Counted from the first letter of the stretch, positions 54,503-62,928 are shown. The stretch is 64,000 nt of DNA from Aquimarina macrocephali JAMB N27 (GCF_000520995.1 NZ_JACA01000048.1:22342-86341), one strand, 5' to 3'. Notes: a model not told the origin generated them from the sequence alone. A program made the numbers and translations.

Positions 54503-54556
54503 GCCTTATAAATATAAGGCTTATATTTGGTGGGCAGTTAATTTGTTGTATCTTTG
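54503..54556 (+). promoter_or_regulatory. Promoter and operator of the lipoprotein pair
   Basis: TTG (54527-54529), exactly 19 bases, TATCTTTG (54549-54556): a full Bacteroidetes promoter match. Just upstream lies the palindrome GCCTTATA-AA-TATAAGGC (54503-54520), a likely operator for the divergent XRE regulator. Confidence 0.7.
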
Positions 54557-54599
54557 AATATCTACAAATTATGTTTCACGTATTTAAAACAAAAAAAGG

Positions 54600-55079
54600 A
54601 TGAGAACAAAGAGTAAACAATGCACACTACTAACCGTAGTTTGCGCCATGAGCCTAATGCTATTTATTGGATGTAGCAGTGATGATGATGAAGCTGCAGG
54701 AGCAGCTTCTATTGAAACCATATCGACTGAAATTATCGGTAGAGAAATTGGTAATGGGGATGATTTTGTGGTCGATTTCACCATAAATGTTACCTATCCA
54801 ATGGAAAATGCTGAGGTGCAGAACTTTTCAAGACCGCTGGATAAGTGGCGTATTGATGGTAATGTTGCGAGTCTTCGATATCTAAAAGAAGATATAACAG
54901 TAGAAAGACTTTCTTTGATGGTTGATAAACCTACAAGCGAAGCTGACAAAGCAAGATTCACTAAAGTAGTCGTTTCAGCGAACGGCAAAACATATAATTT
55001 GTATGTTGATACCGTGCATACAGAAGCACTTATCCAAAGCAACCAAACCTCACCTGTTCGCATTACCATCTCAAACTAA
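54600..55079 (+). CDS. Lipoprotein of unknown function
   Basis: A 159-residue lipoprotein (LFIGCSSDDDE, Cys about 25, a typical Bacteroidetes lipobox with following acidic residues). The mature part is strand-rich (DDFVVDFTINVTYPMENAEV, FTKVVVSANGKTYNLYVDT). No family recognised. It is the first gene of a pair behind a Bacteroidetes promoter, so it is probably expressed in the flavobacterial host. Confidence 0.72.
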   Translation: MRTKSKQCTLLTVVCAMSLMLFIGCSSDDDEAAGAASIETISTEIIGREIGNGDDFVVDFTINVTYPMENAEVQNFSRPLDKWRIDGNVASLRYLKEDITVERLSLMVDKPTSEADKARFTKVVVSANGKTYNLYVDTVHTEALIQSNQTSPVRITISN

Positions 55080-55084
55080 ATCTT

Positions 55085-55582
55085 ATGAAAGCAATAGGTA
55101 TCAACACCGTCTTCGCCTGTCTATTCAACCTATTATTATGTGTTTCTTGTGGGAGTGATGATGGGGCAGAGGAACCGACCACAACGACCATTAATTCATT
55201 AGCATCATTAAAGGCTGCTTTTGACAATGGCGATATTACAATGGTAGATTATAAGACCGTTAAGCAGAGAGAAATACTGAATCAGACCATTACTAAAATG
55301 GAAGTAAACAGCCAAGGTGATACGGTCAATGATTTGCCGCATATTAAAATCACTTCCAAGGCAGATGATGGTGTTACTCTCAGAGTTCGATTAACACTAA
55401 AAGAAGATCCAAACCTAGAGATAGTCAATGGAGTTAGAATATCTGTTTGGGTAAAAACTATCGTCTATCTAAACGGATTGCAAAGCACCTCATTCAAGCC
55501 TTTTGCCATCATCATTAACAGCGAGATTACTTCCACGGGTCTCAATACGTTAGATGATACGCTTCAGGTGTATTTTCGCTAG
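55085..55582 (+). CDS. Lipoprotein of unknown function
   Basis: A 165-residue lipoprotein (LLLCVSCGSDDGAEE, Cys about 22), 5 bases after the preceding lipoprotein gene, so in the same operon. The mature domain is beta-rich (LRVRLTLKEDPNLEI, RISVWVKTIVYLNG). No family recognised. The pair ends at a terminator at 55621. Confidence 0.72.
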   Translation: MKAIGINTVFACLFNLLLCVSCGSDDGAEEPTTTTINSLASLKAAFDNGDITMVDYKTVKQREILNQTITKMEVNSQGDTVNDLPHIKITSKADDGVTLRVRLTLKEDPNLEIVNGVRISVWVKTIVYLNGLQSTSFKPFAIIINSEITSTGLNTLDDTLQVYFR

Positions 55583-55620
55583 GCTCCGCTTCCCCAAGCA
55601 ATTGAGTTTGTGAGTTGAAA

Positions 55621-55649
55621 GGCCGTCCGAGAAATCGGGCGGCTTTTTA
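55621..55649 (+). terminator. Terminator of the lipoprotein pair
   Basis: GGCCGTCCGA (55621-55630), GAAA loop, TCGGGCGGCT (55635-55644), followed by five T in all. Confidence 0.8.
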
Positions 55650-55711
55650 TTTGAGACCTGTTCAGTATATAGAGAATGTGATATAATGATTGCTATACAG
55701 GAGTATTATTC

Positions 55712-55942
55712 ATGGCATTAGAATACATTATCGATGAAAACGGTTTGACCAAAGAAGTGCGTATACCAATCGCTGACTGGAATGCCCTCAAAGAAAAATA
55801 TGAAGGACTGGAAGAAGAAGTCTTTGAAATTCCCGAATGGCAGAAAGAAGAAGTGCGTAAACGCCTTAAAGACATAAAAGAAGGTAGGGAAAAATTACTA
55901 GATGGTGCTTCGGTTCTAAATGAGTTGGAATCCACATTATAA
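55712..55942 (+). CDS. Antitoxin of a RelBE/ParDE-like module
   Basis: A 76-residue acidic, helical protein (ALKEKYEGLEEEVFEIPEWQKEEVRKRLKDIKEGREKL), typical of addiction-module antitoxins. Its stop overlaps the toxin ATG (TAATG). A TATAAT box lies near 55682, a proteobacterial-style signal. The partner toxin is truncated, so the antitoxin may now be an orphan. Confidence 0.75.
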   Translation: MALEYIIDENGLTKEVRIPIADWNALKEKYEGLEEEVFEIPEWQKEEVRKRLKDIKEGREKLLDGASVLNELESTL

Positions 55943-56214
55943 TGTATCAATACACCATTTCCGAGGGGGCAAAAACTCATATTCAGTTGACCATTCAATG
56001 GTATAAGGATATCCACACTCATCTTGCAAAACGTTTTCTTGCCTGCGTGCGTCAAACCATTCAACTTTTAACAGAATATCCCGAAATAAAACCTGTTGTG
56101 TATGATAATGTGCATTGTGCTGGAGTTAATGGTTTTCCTTATACCATACATTACCTCATAATCATATTTGTTCACATTAAATTATCATTTTATGAGGTAT
56201 TTTCACCTTCCTAA
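55942..56214 (+). pseudogene. RelE/ParE-like toxin with replaced C-terminus
   Basis: Residues 1-72 or so read as a RelE/ParE toxin (YTISEGAKTHIQLTIQWYKD, RFLACVRQTIQLLTEYPEIKPVVYDNVHCAGVNGFPYTIHYLI). After HYLI the expected last strands (VLAVFHTKRDP-like) are missing; the frame instead runs into the start of the next gene. The join at about 56160 looks like a recombination point. The toxin is probably inactive. Confidence 0.7.
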
Positions 56215-57610
56215 ATTATTCTTCTTTATCATTTCAGTTATTGGATTATCCGCGTTTTCTCAACAAAAAGGGTTAACATCCATTGAAGCAGTGGATAAAG
56301 ATCATTTTGTTGTCAGAAACGATTCCGATATTCCGCTCGACGTAGAAGTGACCGATAAAAGAGGTAAAAAAGTCAAGAAACTAATAGGAAAAAATGTAGG
56401 AAGAAGCAAAGGACAGCCCAAATTAGAAGGCAAAAAAGAGGTCTTTTTCAGTAGGCGGTATCTGGATGGTGAATCCACTATATGGATTCGCTATACCTAT
56501 GAAAGCTTGGAAAAACAGTTGAACAAAGAGTTTACAAAATTAGAGGGTTTAAAACAGGGATATAAATGGAAAAAACGCCTTAACAGAGAATTACAAAAAC
56601 GTAAGGTCACTGTAGTTGAAACGAATTTGAATGAAGAACATAAAAGACAATACCATAATGCAATTAATGCATTTTCAAATGGTCTAAAAAATGTATTTAC
56701 AGGATGGTACTCTGTTTATAATGAAACTGATTATCGTAAGCAAAAGCAGGTTATCAAGGATAATATTGATTTTTATTTGGCTCTTTATGCACAAACCAAT
56801 ACGGATGATAAAAGATATTATCATAATCCAGAGGAACTCATTCAAAAAGACAAACATTTTGATAGCAAGGTAAATGCAAATAACATTGTAAGTATCGGCT
56901 TTACTCTTTTTAAAAGTAGTTTGGGAGACAATTGGAGTAATGGAGGCACTGGATTATTAAACCCTTCTTATGAACTTCTTTATGCTAGAAAATTGTGGAA
57001 TGGATTCCGCCTTGGAGAAGACACTTATTGTTCATTTTACGGTTTCGTGACTCACGACCGCTATGTACACGATATAGTTAATGAAGATAAGCGTTTCTTT
57101 GTAGGTAGAGATTATGTTGAGAACCCTTCACAGGATTTCACTGAAATTATCTCCGAAAATAAAATTGCACTTCGTACTAATCAAGTAAGTGCGGGGTTAT
57201 TATTCCGCTCCAATATTTTTAACAGATTTAATCTGGATTTTGGAGCAGGGTATAATGTTTATGAATGGGCTAATGTATTTTTTGATAGAAATAAAGATAA
57301 GCCAGTAAGGCATCTGAGTGGTGCAGAAATGCGAAAGAACACATTTACTGATGTGGTAGATTACAAAAATACCTCTCGATTTTATGGTGTAACTGGTATT
57401 AGTTGGTCGGTTATAAAATCTTCAAAAGCTAAAACTAAAATTCGAGCAGTAGAGCTTTTTCTAAGAGCAAAATTCTGGCAACGCGATTTATTGCCTAGTG
57501 ATAATTTTCAAATCTTTGAACAACAAGCAGGAATATTTGAGAAAATCACTATCACAGATGACAATGACTTTTTTTACACGCTTAATTTTGGACTGAATTT
57601 CGATTGGTAA
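56192..57610 (+). CDS. Secreted Bacteroidetes protein of unknown function
   Basis: About 472 residues from the ATG at 56192 (MRYFHLPK). The signal peptide ends near GLSAFSQQ. A charged N-terminal region and coiled coil (about 30-160) lead to a strand-rich C-terminal half (VSIGFTLFKSSLGDNW, VSAGLLFRSNIF, FFYTLNFGLNFDW) that ends in an aromatic residue, like an outer-membrane or surface protein. Family not recognised. It overlaps the broken toxin frame by 23 bases, which marks the junction between two sources of DNA. Confidence 0.72.
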   Translation: MRYFHLPKLFFFIISVIGLSAFSQQKGLTSIEAVDKDHFVVRNDSDIPLDVEVTDKRGKKVKKLIGKNVGRSKGQPKLEGKKEVFFSRRYLDGESTIWIRYTYESLEKQLNKEFTKLEGLKQGYKWKKRLNRELQKRKVTVVETNLNEEHKRQYHNAINAFSNGLKNVFTGWYSVYNETDYRKQKQVIKDNIDFYLALYAQTNTDDKRYYHNPEELIQKDKHFDSKVNANNIVSIGFTLFKSSLGDNWSNGGTGLLNPSYELLYARKLWNGFRLGEDTYCSFYGFVTHDRYVHDIVNEDKRFFVGRDYVENPSQDFTEIISENKIALRTNQVSAGLLFRSNIFNRFNLDFGAGYNVYEWANVFFDRNKDKPVRHLSGAEMRKNTFTDVVDYKNTSRFYGVTGISWSVIKSSKAKTKIRAVELFLRAKFWQRDLLPSDNFQIFEQQAGIFEKITITDDNDFFYTLNFGLNFDW

Positions 57611-57627
57611 TTCAAGGAAGAGGGAGA

Positions 57628-58422
57628 CTAATCCCCCTCATCAAACATAGCAAATAGATCCGTCTGCTTGCCGACTGTACGAATTAGTTCAGCTTCTGCC
57701 TTTTCTTCTGCATGTTTGGCTTTTTGATTCTGCCATATCTGGTAGATAGCACTTTGTTCCTTTTCAATGGAAATAATACTTGGTAGCCCGTAGATACGGA
57801 TGTTGTGATTAATTTTCCAGCCTCGTTGATAGTCATCTGGATTGAGTGCATTATGCTGTACTACTTCACCTTCGCAGCCATGTAGCATCATGTTGATACA
57901 GCTCATTTTGCAGCAAATAGGATCAATGTCTTCGCCGTAAGTATAGTTCCCAGGGAAATGCCCTTGAAATGCTATCAGGAACCGTCCAGAACCACAGGTA
58001 GGATCACTTATGGTAATACCTTTGCCAGTTAAGTCTTCGCCTTCGCTAGATTGAATCAGAGTCATTAAATCAACAACAGGTTCTGGTGTGAAGAATTGCC
58101 CTAAACGGGATTTCTTGCTACGGCTTGCCAGTGCTTCGTAGAAAGCACCAAACACATCAAACCATTTACGTTCTTCTGAATTGATCTTTTGATGAAAGAG
58201 TTTCAAGATTTCTGGGATCATGGAGCCAATCAGTAAACGTTCATTCTTGGTGTATTTGTCAAATATGCTGACGGGGTAATTATCCATATTGGGGGGTGTA
58301 AAATAATTCATCATTGCGGATAGAAAATCATCAAACACAATGCTGTAATCGTGTTTATATTCTAGTTTGCGGAATAGTTCATAGAATGGTCTAAAATCAT
58401 GTGGAATATCGGTTGTTTTCAT
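57628..58422 (-). CDS. N6-adenine DNA methylase-like protein without a visible NPPY motif
   Basis: A 264-residue protein. It has the type I-like entry SRLGQFFTPEPVVDLM and the SAM-binding motif I ISDPTCGSGRFLI (about 138-150), then GEDIDPICCKMSCINMMLHG. The catalytic motif NPP(Y/F) expected some 50-60 residues after motif I is not seen; the region reads HNALNPDDYQRGW. It may be a SAM-binding protein without activity. A decayed, diverged copy lies at 60840-61232. It converges with the gene at 56192. Confidence 0.8.
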   Translation of the reverse strand: MKTTDIPHDFRPFYELFRKLEYKHDYSIVFDDFLSAMMNYFTPPNMDNYPVSIFDKYTKNERLLIGSMIPEILKLFHQKINSEERKWFDVFGAFYEALASRSKKSRLGQFFTPEPVVDLMTLIQSSEGEDLTGKGITISDPTCGSGRFLIAFQGHFPGNYTYGEDIDPICCKMSCINMMLHGCEGEVVQHNALNPDDYQRGWKINHNIRIYGLPSIISIEKEQSAIYQIWQNQKAKHAEEKAEAELIRTVGKQTDLFAMFDEGD

Positions 58423-58682
58423 GTGGTACTCCTTTAAGTGATACAGGTTGAATGTCCTGCGCTTCCACTTAGCGGAGCGGTTTTTGCCCGAAAGAAGGCA
58501 AGTGGCGGTTACAAAAATACGAGCGCGCGATAGCGTGTATGGAGATTTTTGTCAGCGGTACTTGAGGTAGGAAATAGATGAAAGAACCGTCCCTCTTTAC
58601 GGCAAAAAAAGTCAGCTTTGCAGGTTATTCAAACTGAGTTGCTTGGAAGGATTTATGAAAGGGATGTTCCACTTCCTGATAT
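58423..58682. other. Gene-free stretch before the FitAB-type locus
   Basis: No gene recognised. It holds an inverted repeat ACAAAAATAC with ATTTTTGT (about 58513-58554) around a GCGCGC-containing core, and CCACTT/AAGTGG (about 58467-58505). GC content is visibly higher than in the flavobacterial part. Confidence 0.35.
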
Positions 58683-58718
58683 TTGACATCATTGCAATCA
58701 TTGATTATAATGTAATCA
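58683..58718 (+). promoter_or_regulatory. Perfect sigma-70 promoter and operator of the FitAB-type locus
   Basis: TTGACA (58683-58688), exactly 17 bases, TATAAT (58706-58711): the proteobacterial consensus without a mismatch. The palindrome TGATTA-N5-TAATCA (58702-58718) overlaps the -10 box and is a likely autoregulatory operator. AAGGAG lies 8 bases before the ATG. Confidence 0.85.
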
Positions 58719-58734
58719 CATAAGGAGCTTTGAT

Positions 58735-58983
58735 ATGGCGAGTGTTATGATTCGTGATTTACCAGAAAAGACCAAACGTAAACTGGCTGTGCGTGCAGCA
58801 GAGCAGGGCATGTCTCTGGAAGCCTATTTGCGATTAGTGTTACATAATGCATCGATGGAGAGTATGGTTGGCTCGATGGATATTCTGGATGCAGCAGATC
58901 GTTATTTTGGTGTGTCTAATGGTATTGATCTGGATTTACCAGAACGCAATTCAACGCGTGAGATTGTGGATTTTGAATCATGA
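58735..58983 (+). CDS. FitA/VapB-type antitoxin
   Basis: An 82-residue protein with an N-terminal ribbon-helix-helix (ASVMIRDLPEKTKRKLAVRAAEQGMSLEAYLRLVL) and an acidic C-terminal tail that would wrap the toxin. It overlaps the toxin gene by 4 bases (ATGA). It probably represses its own promoter through the palindrome at 58702-58718. Confidence 0.88.
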   Translation: MASVMIRDLPEKTKRKLAVRAAEQGMSLEAYLRLVLHNASMESMVGSMDILDAADRYFGVSNGIDLDLPERNSTREIVDFES

Positions 58984-59414
58984 TTATTCTGGATACAAAT
59001 ATTGTATCGGAATTGATGCGGGAACAGCCAGATCAGAACGTGAAGCACTGGATCAGTGAACAGAAACAATTTCATTTGGCGATTACAGCAATCACCATTG
59101 CAGAAATACACTATGGGATTCAACGATTACCACTCGGAAAACGTCGTGATCAATTGGAGCAACGATTTAAGGCATTTGTTGATGAGGTGTTTGTAGGGCG
59201 GATATTTTCTTTTGATGAGGAAGCTGCTTATCACTATGGTTCCTTGTACGCACATTCCGTTTCAGAAGGGCATAATGTGGATGCAGTTGATATGATGATC
59301 GCTGCCATCGTCAAACAGCATGACGCATTACTGGTAACACGCAATATCAAGGATTTCAAGCAATGTGATATAAAGCTAGTTGATCCTTTCAGCTCTTCTG
59401 AGGTGATGCATTAG
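58980..59414 (+). CDS. FitB/VapC-type PIN-domain toxin
   Basis: A 144-residue PIN ribonuclease. The acidic active-site residues are present: Asp in MIILDTNIVSELM, Glu in AITIAEIHYG, Asp in NVDAVDMMIAAIV, and the last in TRNIKDFKQC. Overlap with the antitoxin and full length suggest an intact pair. Gene style and promoter are proteobacterial, so its expression in a flavobacterial host is uncertain. Confidence 0.92.
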   Translation: MIILDTNIVSELMREQPDQNVKHWISEQKQFHLAITAITIAEIHYGIQRLPLGKRRDQLEQRFKAFVDEVFVGRIFSFDEEAAYHYGSLYAHSVSEGHNVDAVDMMIAAIVKQHDALLVTRNIKDFKQCDIKLVDPFSSSEVMH

Positions 59415-59431
59415 TCAGGAAGCCTGTACAA

Positions 59432-59469
59432 AATAAAACACCCCGCCATTTCTAGCAGGGTGTTTTATT
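59432..59469. terminator. Bidirectional terminator
   Basis: AATAAAACACCC (59432-59443) and GGGTGTTTTATT (59458-59469), between the convergent toxin gene and the gene at 59487. Confidence 0.85.
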
Positions 59470-59486
59470 CATTAAGAATATAAAGC

Positions 59487-60023
59487 TCATTCAAATTTAC
59501 CTTCTTTACTAGCCCTTACAATGGAAATGAGTGCCATTGCCTTGTAAAATGGGTTTTCAAAGTCTTTAGGCTTCATGACGGAAAGCTCCCGTTCTATTCC
59601 GTATGCTTTTGTAATGTTATGCTCCGGTAATGGTTCTTTGCTTAGATCGATAAGCTTTTTAAATGTAGACTGTTCAAAGTTAGATGCAGATGCAATCTGT
59701 TTTCTACACTCACTATCCATGTGAAATCCATAAGAAACTCTTGAAATGTTTAAAACAAGATTTTCAGGGATATGTGCAGGGATGCTATCTACTTGTAATG
59801 CTTTTTCATGAAATGCAATATAGCTTTCTCCAGTACGATCTTTCAAACTACCTGCTTTTACCAGACAATCTTCAAGCTCTTCAAGGACGGCCTTGATATC
59901 AACCCCTTTCTTTTGATAGGAAGCAACGATACATTCTAAACCAATCTGTTCTACCGATTGTTGTTGTGCATTGGTAGTGCATACCATCATACACAACAAA
60001 AGCAAAAGGACGAATATTTTCAT
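59487..60023 (-). CDS. Secreted protein of unknown function
   Basis: A 178-residue protein with a clear signal peptide (MKIFVLLLLLCMMVCTTNAQ, ending in the NAQ common in Bacteroidetes). The mature part is helical and has two or three Cys (GLECIVASY, LEDCLVKAG, DSECRKQI). Family not recognised. It begins 1 base after the stop of the gene at 60025-60843, so they form an operon. Confidence 0.7.
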   Translation of the reverse strand: MKIFVLLLLLCMMVCTTNAQQQSVEQIGLECIVASYQKKGVDIKAVLEELEDCLVKAGSLKDRTGESYIAFHEKALQVDSIPAHIPENLVLNISRVSYGFHMDSECRKQIASASNFEQSTFKKLIDLSKEPLPEHNITKAYGIERELSVMKPKDFENPFYKAMALISIVRASKEGKFE

Positions 60024-60024
60024 G

Positions 60025-60843
60025 TTATTTTGATTTAAGTGGTAAACTTAAGTATTTATCTATAACCTTCTTATTGAACAAAATATTAAGCAATTCTTTA
60101 CTAACAATTATTCGTCTGAATGAATTGCCTTCCGAGCCAAAAATTTCTTGAGTTAAGCATATTGGGTTGTTAATAGGTTCTTTAAAAGAAGGGAGAAAAT
60201 CACCAGAAGTAGGAGTATACCTAATTCTTCCACAACAATCCAAGATCTCTTTGTGTTGTGAATACCATGAGTTCTCCATGTTAAGTGGTGATTCTGCCAC
60301 AGGTACAATCAGTTGTACTACTGTTTCTGAGATTTTTCCTGATTTATGGATGATCACATCCCTACTATCTAACCCCATAGGTTTAAACACATCTTCATAA
60401 AACGTTTTTTCAACAAGAACTGAATCATATTCCCAATGAAGAGAAAACATCACTTCGTTTTTTTTCCACTTAGGTTCTTGTTTAATTCTAAAGGGGGCTA
60501 TCTGCTTCTCTTTATATCCACAAGAACTAACTGGGAAGGTTATTTCATAAGTATTTCTTCTATAGCTATCTATGTTCTGCTGAGGTTGAGGGTATTCCTT
60601 GTTGCCCAAAGTGATTGCAACATACTGAGCTTTATCGATTTCTTCTTTGATGAATATAGCACTTGTTGGAATATTAGTAACCTCACCCTTATGGGAGGTT
60701 AATAATTTTTCCATACGATCGCATATTATAGACTCTTCAACAACGAAATGCGAAAAACCTTCATTAATATGGATGTCTAGTTTTTTAAAAGATTGGACCT
60801 CCTTAGAAGTCCAATCTCCACTAATAAATCTTCGCTTTATCAT
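60025..60843 (-). CDS. Unknown protein, operon partner of the secreted gene
   Basis: A 272-residue soluble protein rich in strands, without signal peptide or recognisable motif. It overlaps the end of the decayed methylase frame by 4 bases (ATGA) and is followed after 1 base by a secreted-protein gene. Position near the polymorphic-toxin end of the window would fit an immunity or accessory role, but nothing in the sequence shows it. Confidence 0.6.
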   Translation of the reverse strand: MIKRRFISGDWTSKEVQSFKKLDIHINEGFSHFVVEESIICDRMEKLLTSHKGEVTNIPTSAIFIKEEIDKAQYVAITLGNKEYPQPQQNIDSYRRNTYEITFPVSSCGYKEKQIAPFRIKQEPKWKKNEVMFSLHWEYDSVLVEKTFYEDVFKPMGLDSRDVIIHKSGKISETVVQLIVPVAESPLNMENSWYSQHKEILDCCGRIRYTPTSGDFLPSFKEPINNPICLTQEIFGSEGNSFRRIIVSKELLNILFNKKVIDKYLSLPLKSK

Positions 60844-61232
60844 AAGCCCAAAGCTATCAAAATTTCTGGATAATCTTTATAACTTTTCTGTCCACAATAG
60901 TGTAGCCACATCACAACCTTTTCTTCTGTATGTTTGGCTTTTTGATTTTGCCACATTTGGTAGATGGTGCTTTGCTCTTTCTTAATGGGGATGATGCTTG
61001 GTAGCTTGTAGATGCGGATATTGTGATTAATCTTCCAGTCTCGTTGATAGTTACCAGGATTGAGTACATTATGCTGTACTACTTCACTTTCACACCCATG
61101 TAGTATCATATTAATGCAAGCCATTTTGCAGCAAATAGGATCAATGTCTGTTGCATAAGTATAAGTTACCTGGGAAATGTCCTTGAAATGCGATTAGGAA
61201 GCGACCAGAGCCGCAAGTTGGTTCACTCATGG
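60840..61232 (-). pseudogene. Decayed, diverged copy of the methylase-like gene
   Basis: Between about 60917 and 61232 the minus strand matches the methylase at 57628-58422 at clearly related but diverged positions: EPTCGSGRFLIAFQGHFPGN, DIDPICCKMACINMILHGCE, VVQHNVLNPGNYQRDWKINHNIRIY. One extra base near 61167 breaks the frame after PGN, the N-terminal part before motif I is absent, and the C-terminus (after AKHTEEK) is replaced. It is therefore a fragment, not a recent duplication. Confidence 0.8.
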
Positions 61233-61280
61233 TTTCCCTTATCTGTCGTTTTTTAAAAGCCAAACAAGCATACGGCTCAT

Positions 61281-61306
61281 AAAAAAGCCCCGCTATTGCG
61301 AGGCTT
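61281..61306 (-). terminator. Terminator of the 61317-62764 gene group
   Basis: AAGCCCCGC (61285-61293) and GCGAGGCTT (61298-61306), one mismatch, with a T-run on the minus strand. Confidence 0.75.
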
Positions 61307-61316
61307 CATTTTATAA

Positions 61317-61712
61317 TCAATTCGTTTCTATTCTTAATAGTTGCTCTAATAACTTTTGGGGTTTTGGTATTCTTCTTCTTTTAAGATATTCTAAAAGTTC
61401 CTTTTCATCTTTTTCTTTCAGATAGATTAAGTATATCGAATAGGTTATAGCAATTCCTGTACTTAAACTCTCTGGTTTGCTTTTCTCTAAAAAGTTGACA
61501 CCAAATGTTATTATAACCTCTTTGTTTTTATTAATGTAACCTTCTATTTTATCAGCTGATAATTGCGAGTTTTCAACTTCTTCCTTAATAAATCCCGCCA
61601 TTAACGAGAGGTTATCTTTATAAATATCACATCCGACCTGTTTAGCAATAGAGTTTTCTATTTCAACTGTCTGTGTATTTCTTAAAATTTTCTCTATTAT
61701 AGATACTTCCAT
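61317..61712 (-). CDS. Unknown small protein in the immunity-gene group
   Basis: A 131-residue helical protein without signal peptide or recognised family (ends LEYLKRRRIPKPQKLLEQLLRIETN). It starts 6 bases after the SMI1-like gene and ends at a terminator, so it is the last gene of a three-gene group. By company it may be an immunity protein or accessory factor; this is inference. Confidence 0.6.
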   Translation of the reverse strand: MEVSIIEKILRNTQTVEIENSIAKQVGCDIYKDNLSLMAGFIKEEVENSQLSADKIEGYINKNKEVIITFGVNFLEKSKPESLSTGIAITYSIYLIYLKEKDEKELLEYLKRRRIPKPQKLLEQLLRIETN

Positions 61713-61718
61713 ATTTTA

Positions 61719-62117
61719 TTATACTTCTTTTTGAATAATACTTTTATAAATACCCTCTTCATTTCGTTCGGCAAAATCACAAGGATGTAGTAATGTTCCT
61801 TTTTGTTGTATCTCATTAATAACATCCTTTGTCCATCCAAATAGTGAGGAATGAATAGGTGTTAAATAATCCACAGAGTGAGACATAAAATAGACTGTAT
61901 TTTCTTTTGTTATCTGGCTAACTGCAATACAATCAAAATCTCCATTTCCCCATGCATGAAAGTTTATAATTTTTTCACTAGCAAAGTATTCCATTTCATC
62001 AAGAGAAAGAATTTGTTGCCCGAATAAAACAAGACCGTCAGAAAATATTAACAATTCTTTTAACTCTGTTGGCAGTTCAATACCTTCCTTGCTTTCAAAA
62101 TTATTGATTGCTTTCAA
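61719..62117 (-). CDS. SMI1/KNR4-family protein, probable immunity protein
   Basis: A 132-residue protein with the SMI1/KNR4 pattern: an N-terminal helix and IELPTELKELLIFSDGLVLFG, then the strand SLDEMEYFAS and DFDCIAVSQI. This superfamily serves as immunity proteins against polymorphic toxins in many bacteria. Start and previous stop overlap by 4 bases (ATGA) with the gene at 62114-62764. Confidence 0.75.
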   Translation of the reverse strand: MKAINNFESKEGIELPTELKELLIFSDGLVLFGQQILSLDEMEYFASEKIINFHAWGNGDFDCIAVSQITKENTVYFMSHSVDYLTPIHSSLFGWTKDVINEIQQKGTLLHPCDFAERNEEGIYKSIIQKEV

Positions 62118-62764
62118 TGTAGCCCCTTTTGATATGGATCATGAATTAAACCATACACAGCTCCATCTTTATCGATGCCCAAATAATTACCATCTCCTAA
62201 ATCTTTAATAACATAGAAATTTCCTTCATCAATTTCTATTTTGAAAGTGTTTTCGATATCCAAGAATTTTCTTATTGGGCTTTGCTTTTCTAGCAATATG
62301 ATCTCTTCAAGTTTTAATTTATCATCATTATTATATTGCTTAAATTCAATATTTGAAGTATCAAATTCTTCAAAATTCAAATCGCTAAATGATGTGCTTG
62401 GATCTAAGTAATAACCCCAGATAGTGCCGTTAAGTAGATGAATACTAATGATATTCATTAGCTTTGTTTTTTTATTCTTAACTTTAATATTATTTATCTC
62501 TGATGACTCTGGGAAAGATTTCTTTTTAAATTTGTTAAATAGTTTTTCATCCAATGCAAAAGAGATATTTCCTTCTTGCTGTAAAATCATAGGCCTTTTA
62601 CTTACTATAAAATCATAATTAACTTGCTGCTTAAGAAACGAGTAATCACTCGGTAATATACTCACTAAACTCTTCAAAAATAAAATATCTTTTTCTTCAA
62701 TTTTAGAAGATTCTGGTAATTTGTACTTTTTTCTTTTTAAAAAATTAAACATTTTTATTTCCAT
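62114..62764 (-). CDS. Putative immunity protein, SMI1-like ending
   Basis: A 216-residue soluble protein. The C-terminal segment FYVIKDLGDGNYLGIDKDGAVYGLIHDP is typical of SMI1/KNR4-like immunity proteins; the N-terminal half (LPSDYSFLKQQV, FALDEKLFNKF, LMNIISIHLLNGTIWGYYLDP) is less familiar. A second Met (MFNFLKRKK) four codons in could be the start. It is the first gene of a coupled group of three. Confidence 0.65.
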   Translation of the reverse strand: MEIKMFNFLKRKKYKLPESSKIEEKDILFLKSLVSILPSDYSFLKQQVNYDFIVSKRPMILQQEGNISFALDEKLFNKFKKKSFPESSEINNIKVKNKKTKLMNIISIHLLNGTIWGYYLDPSTSFSDLNFEEFDTSNIEFKQYNNDDKLKLEEIILLEKQSPIRKFLDIENTFKIEIDEGNFYVIKDLGDGNYLGIDKDGAVYGLIHDPYQKGLH

Positions 62765-62778
62765 TTTAAATTACCTAA

Positions 62779-62928
62779 TTAAATTGCCTTAGAGCCATAA
62801 ATATTAGCGTCAAGGTTTGGTTCAATTTTTATTAATTTCAATGCAAAACTAGCATCTTTAGCAATTTTATTAGATGGCATAGCCCTGGTTTTTATATCAA
62901 ATACTCTTCTAGAAACCATAAAAAACAT
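62779..62928 (-). CDS. Short open frame, possible gene remnant
   Basis: A 49-codon frame (MFFMVSRRVF to ANIYGSKAI) lying between a terminator (62967-62990) and the gene at 62764. The frame stays open further upstream to the hairpin. The lysine-rich C-terminal part looks protein-like, but there is no known domain. It may be the tail of a lost toxin or immunity gene. Confidence 0.3.
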   Translation of the reverse strand: MFFMVSRRVFDIKTRAMPSNKIAKDASFALKLIKIEPNLDANIYGSKAI

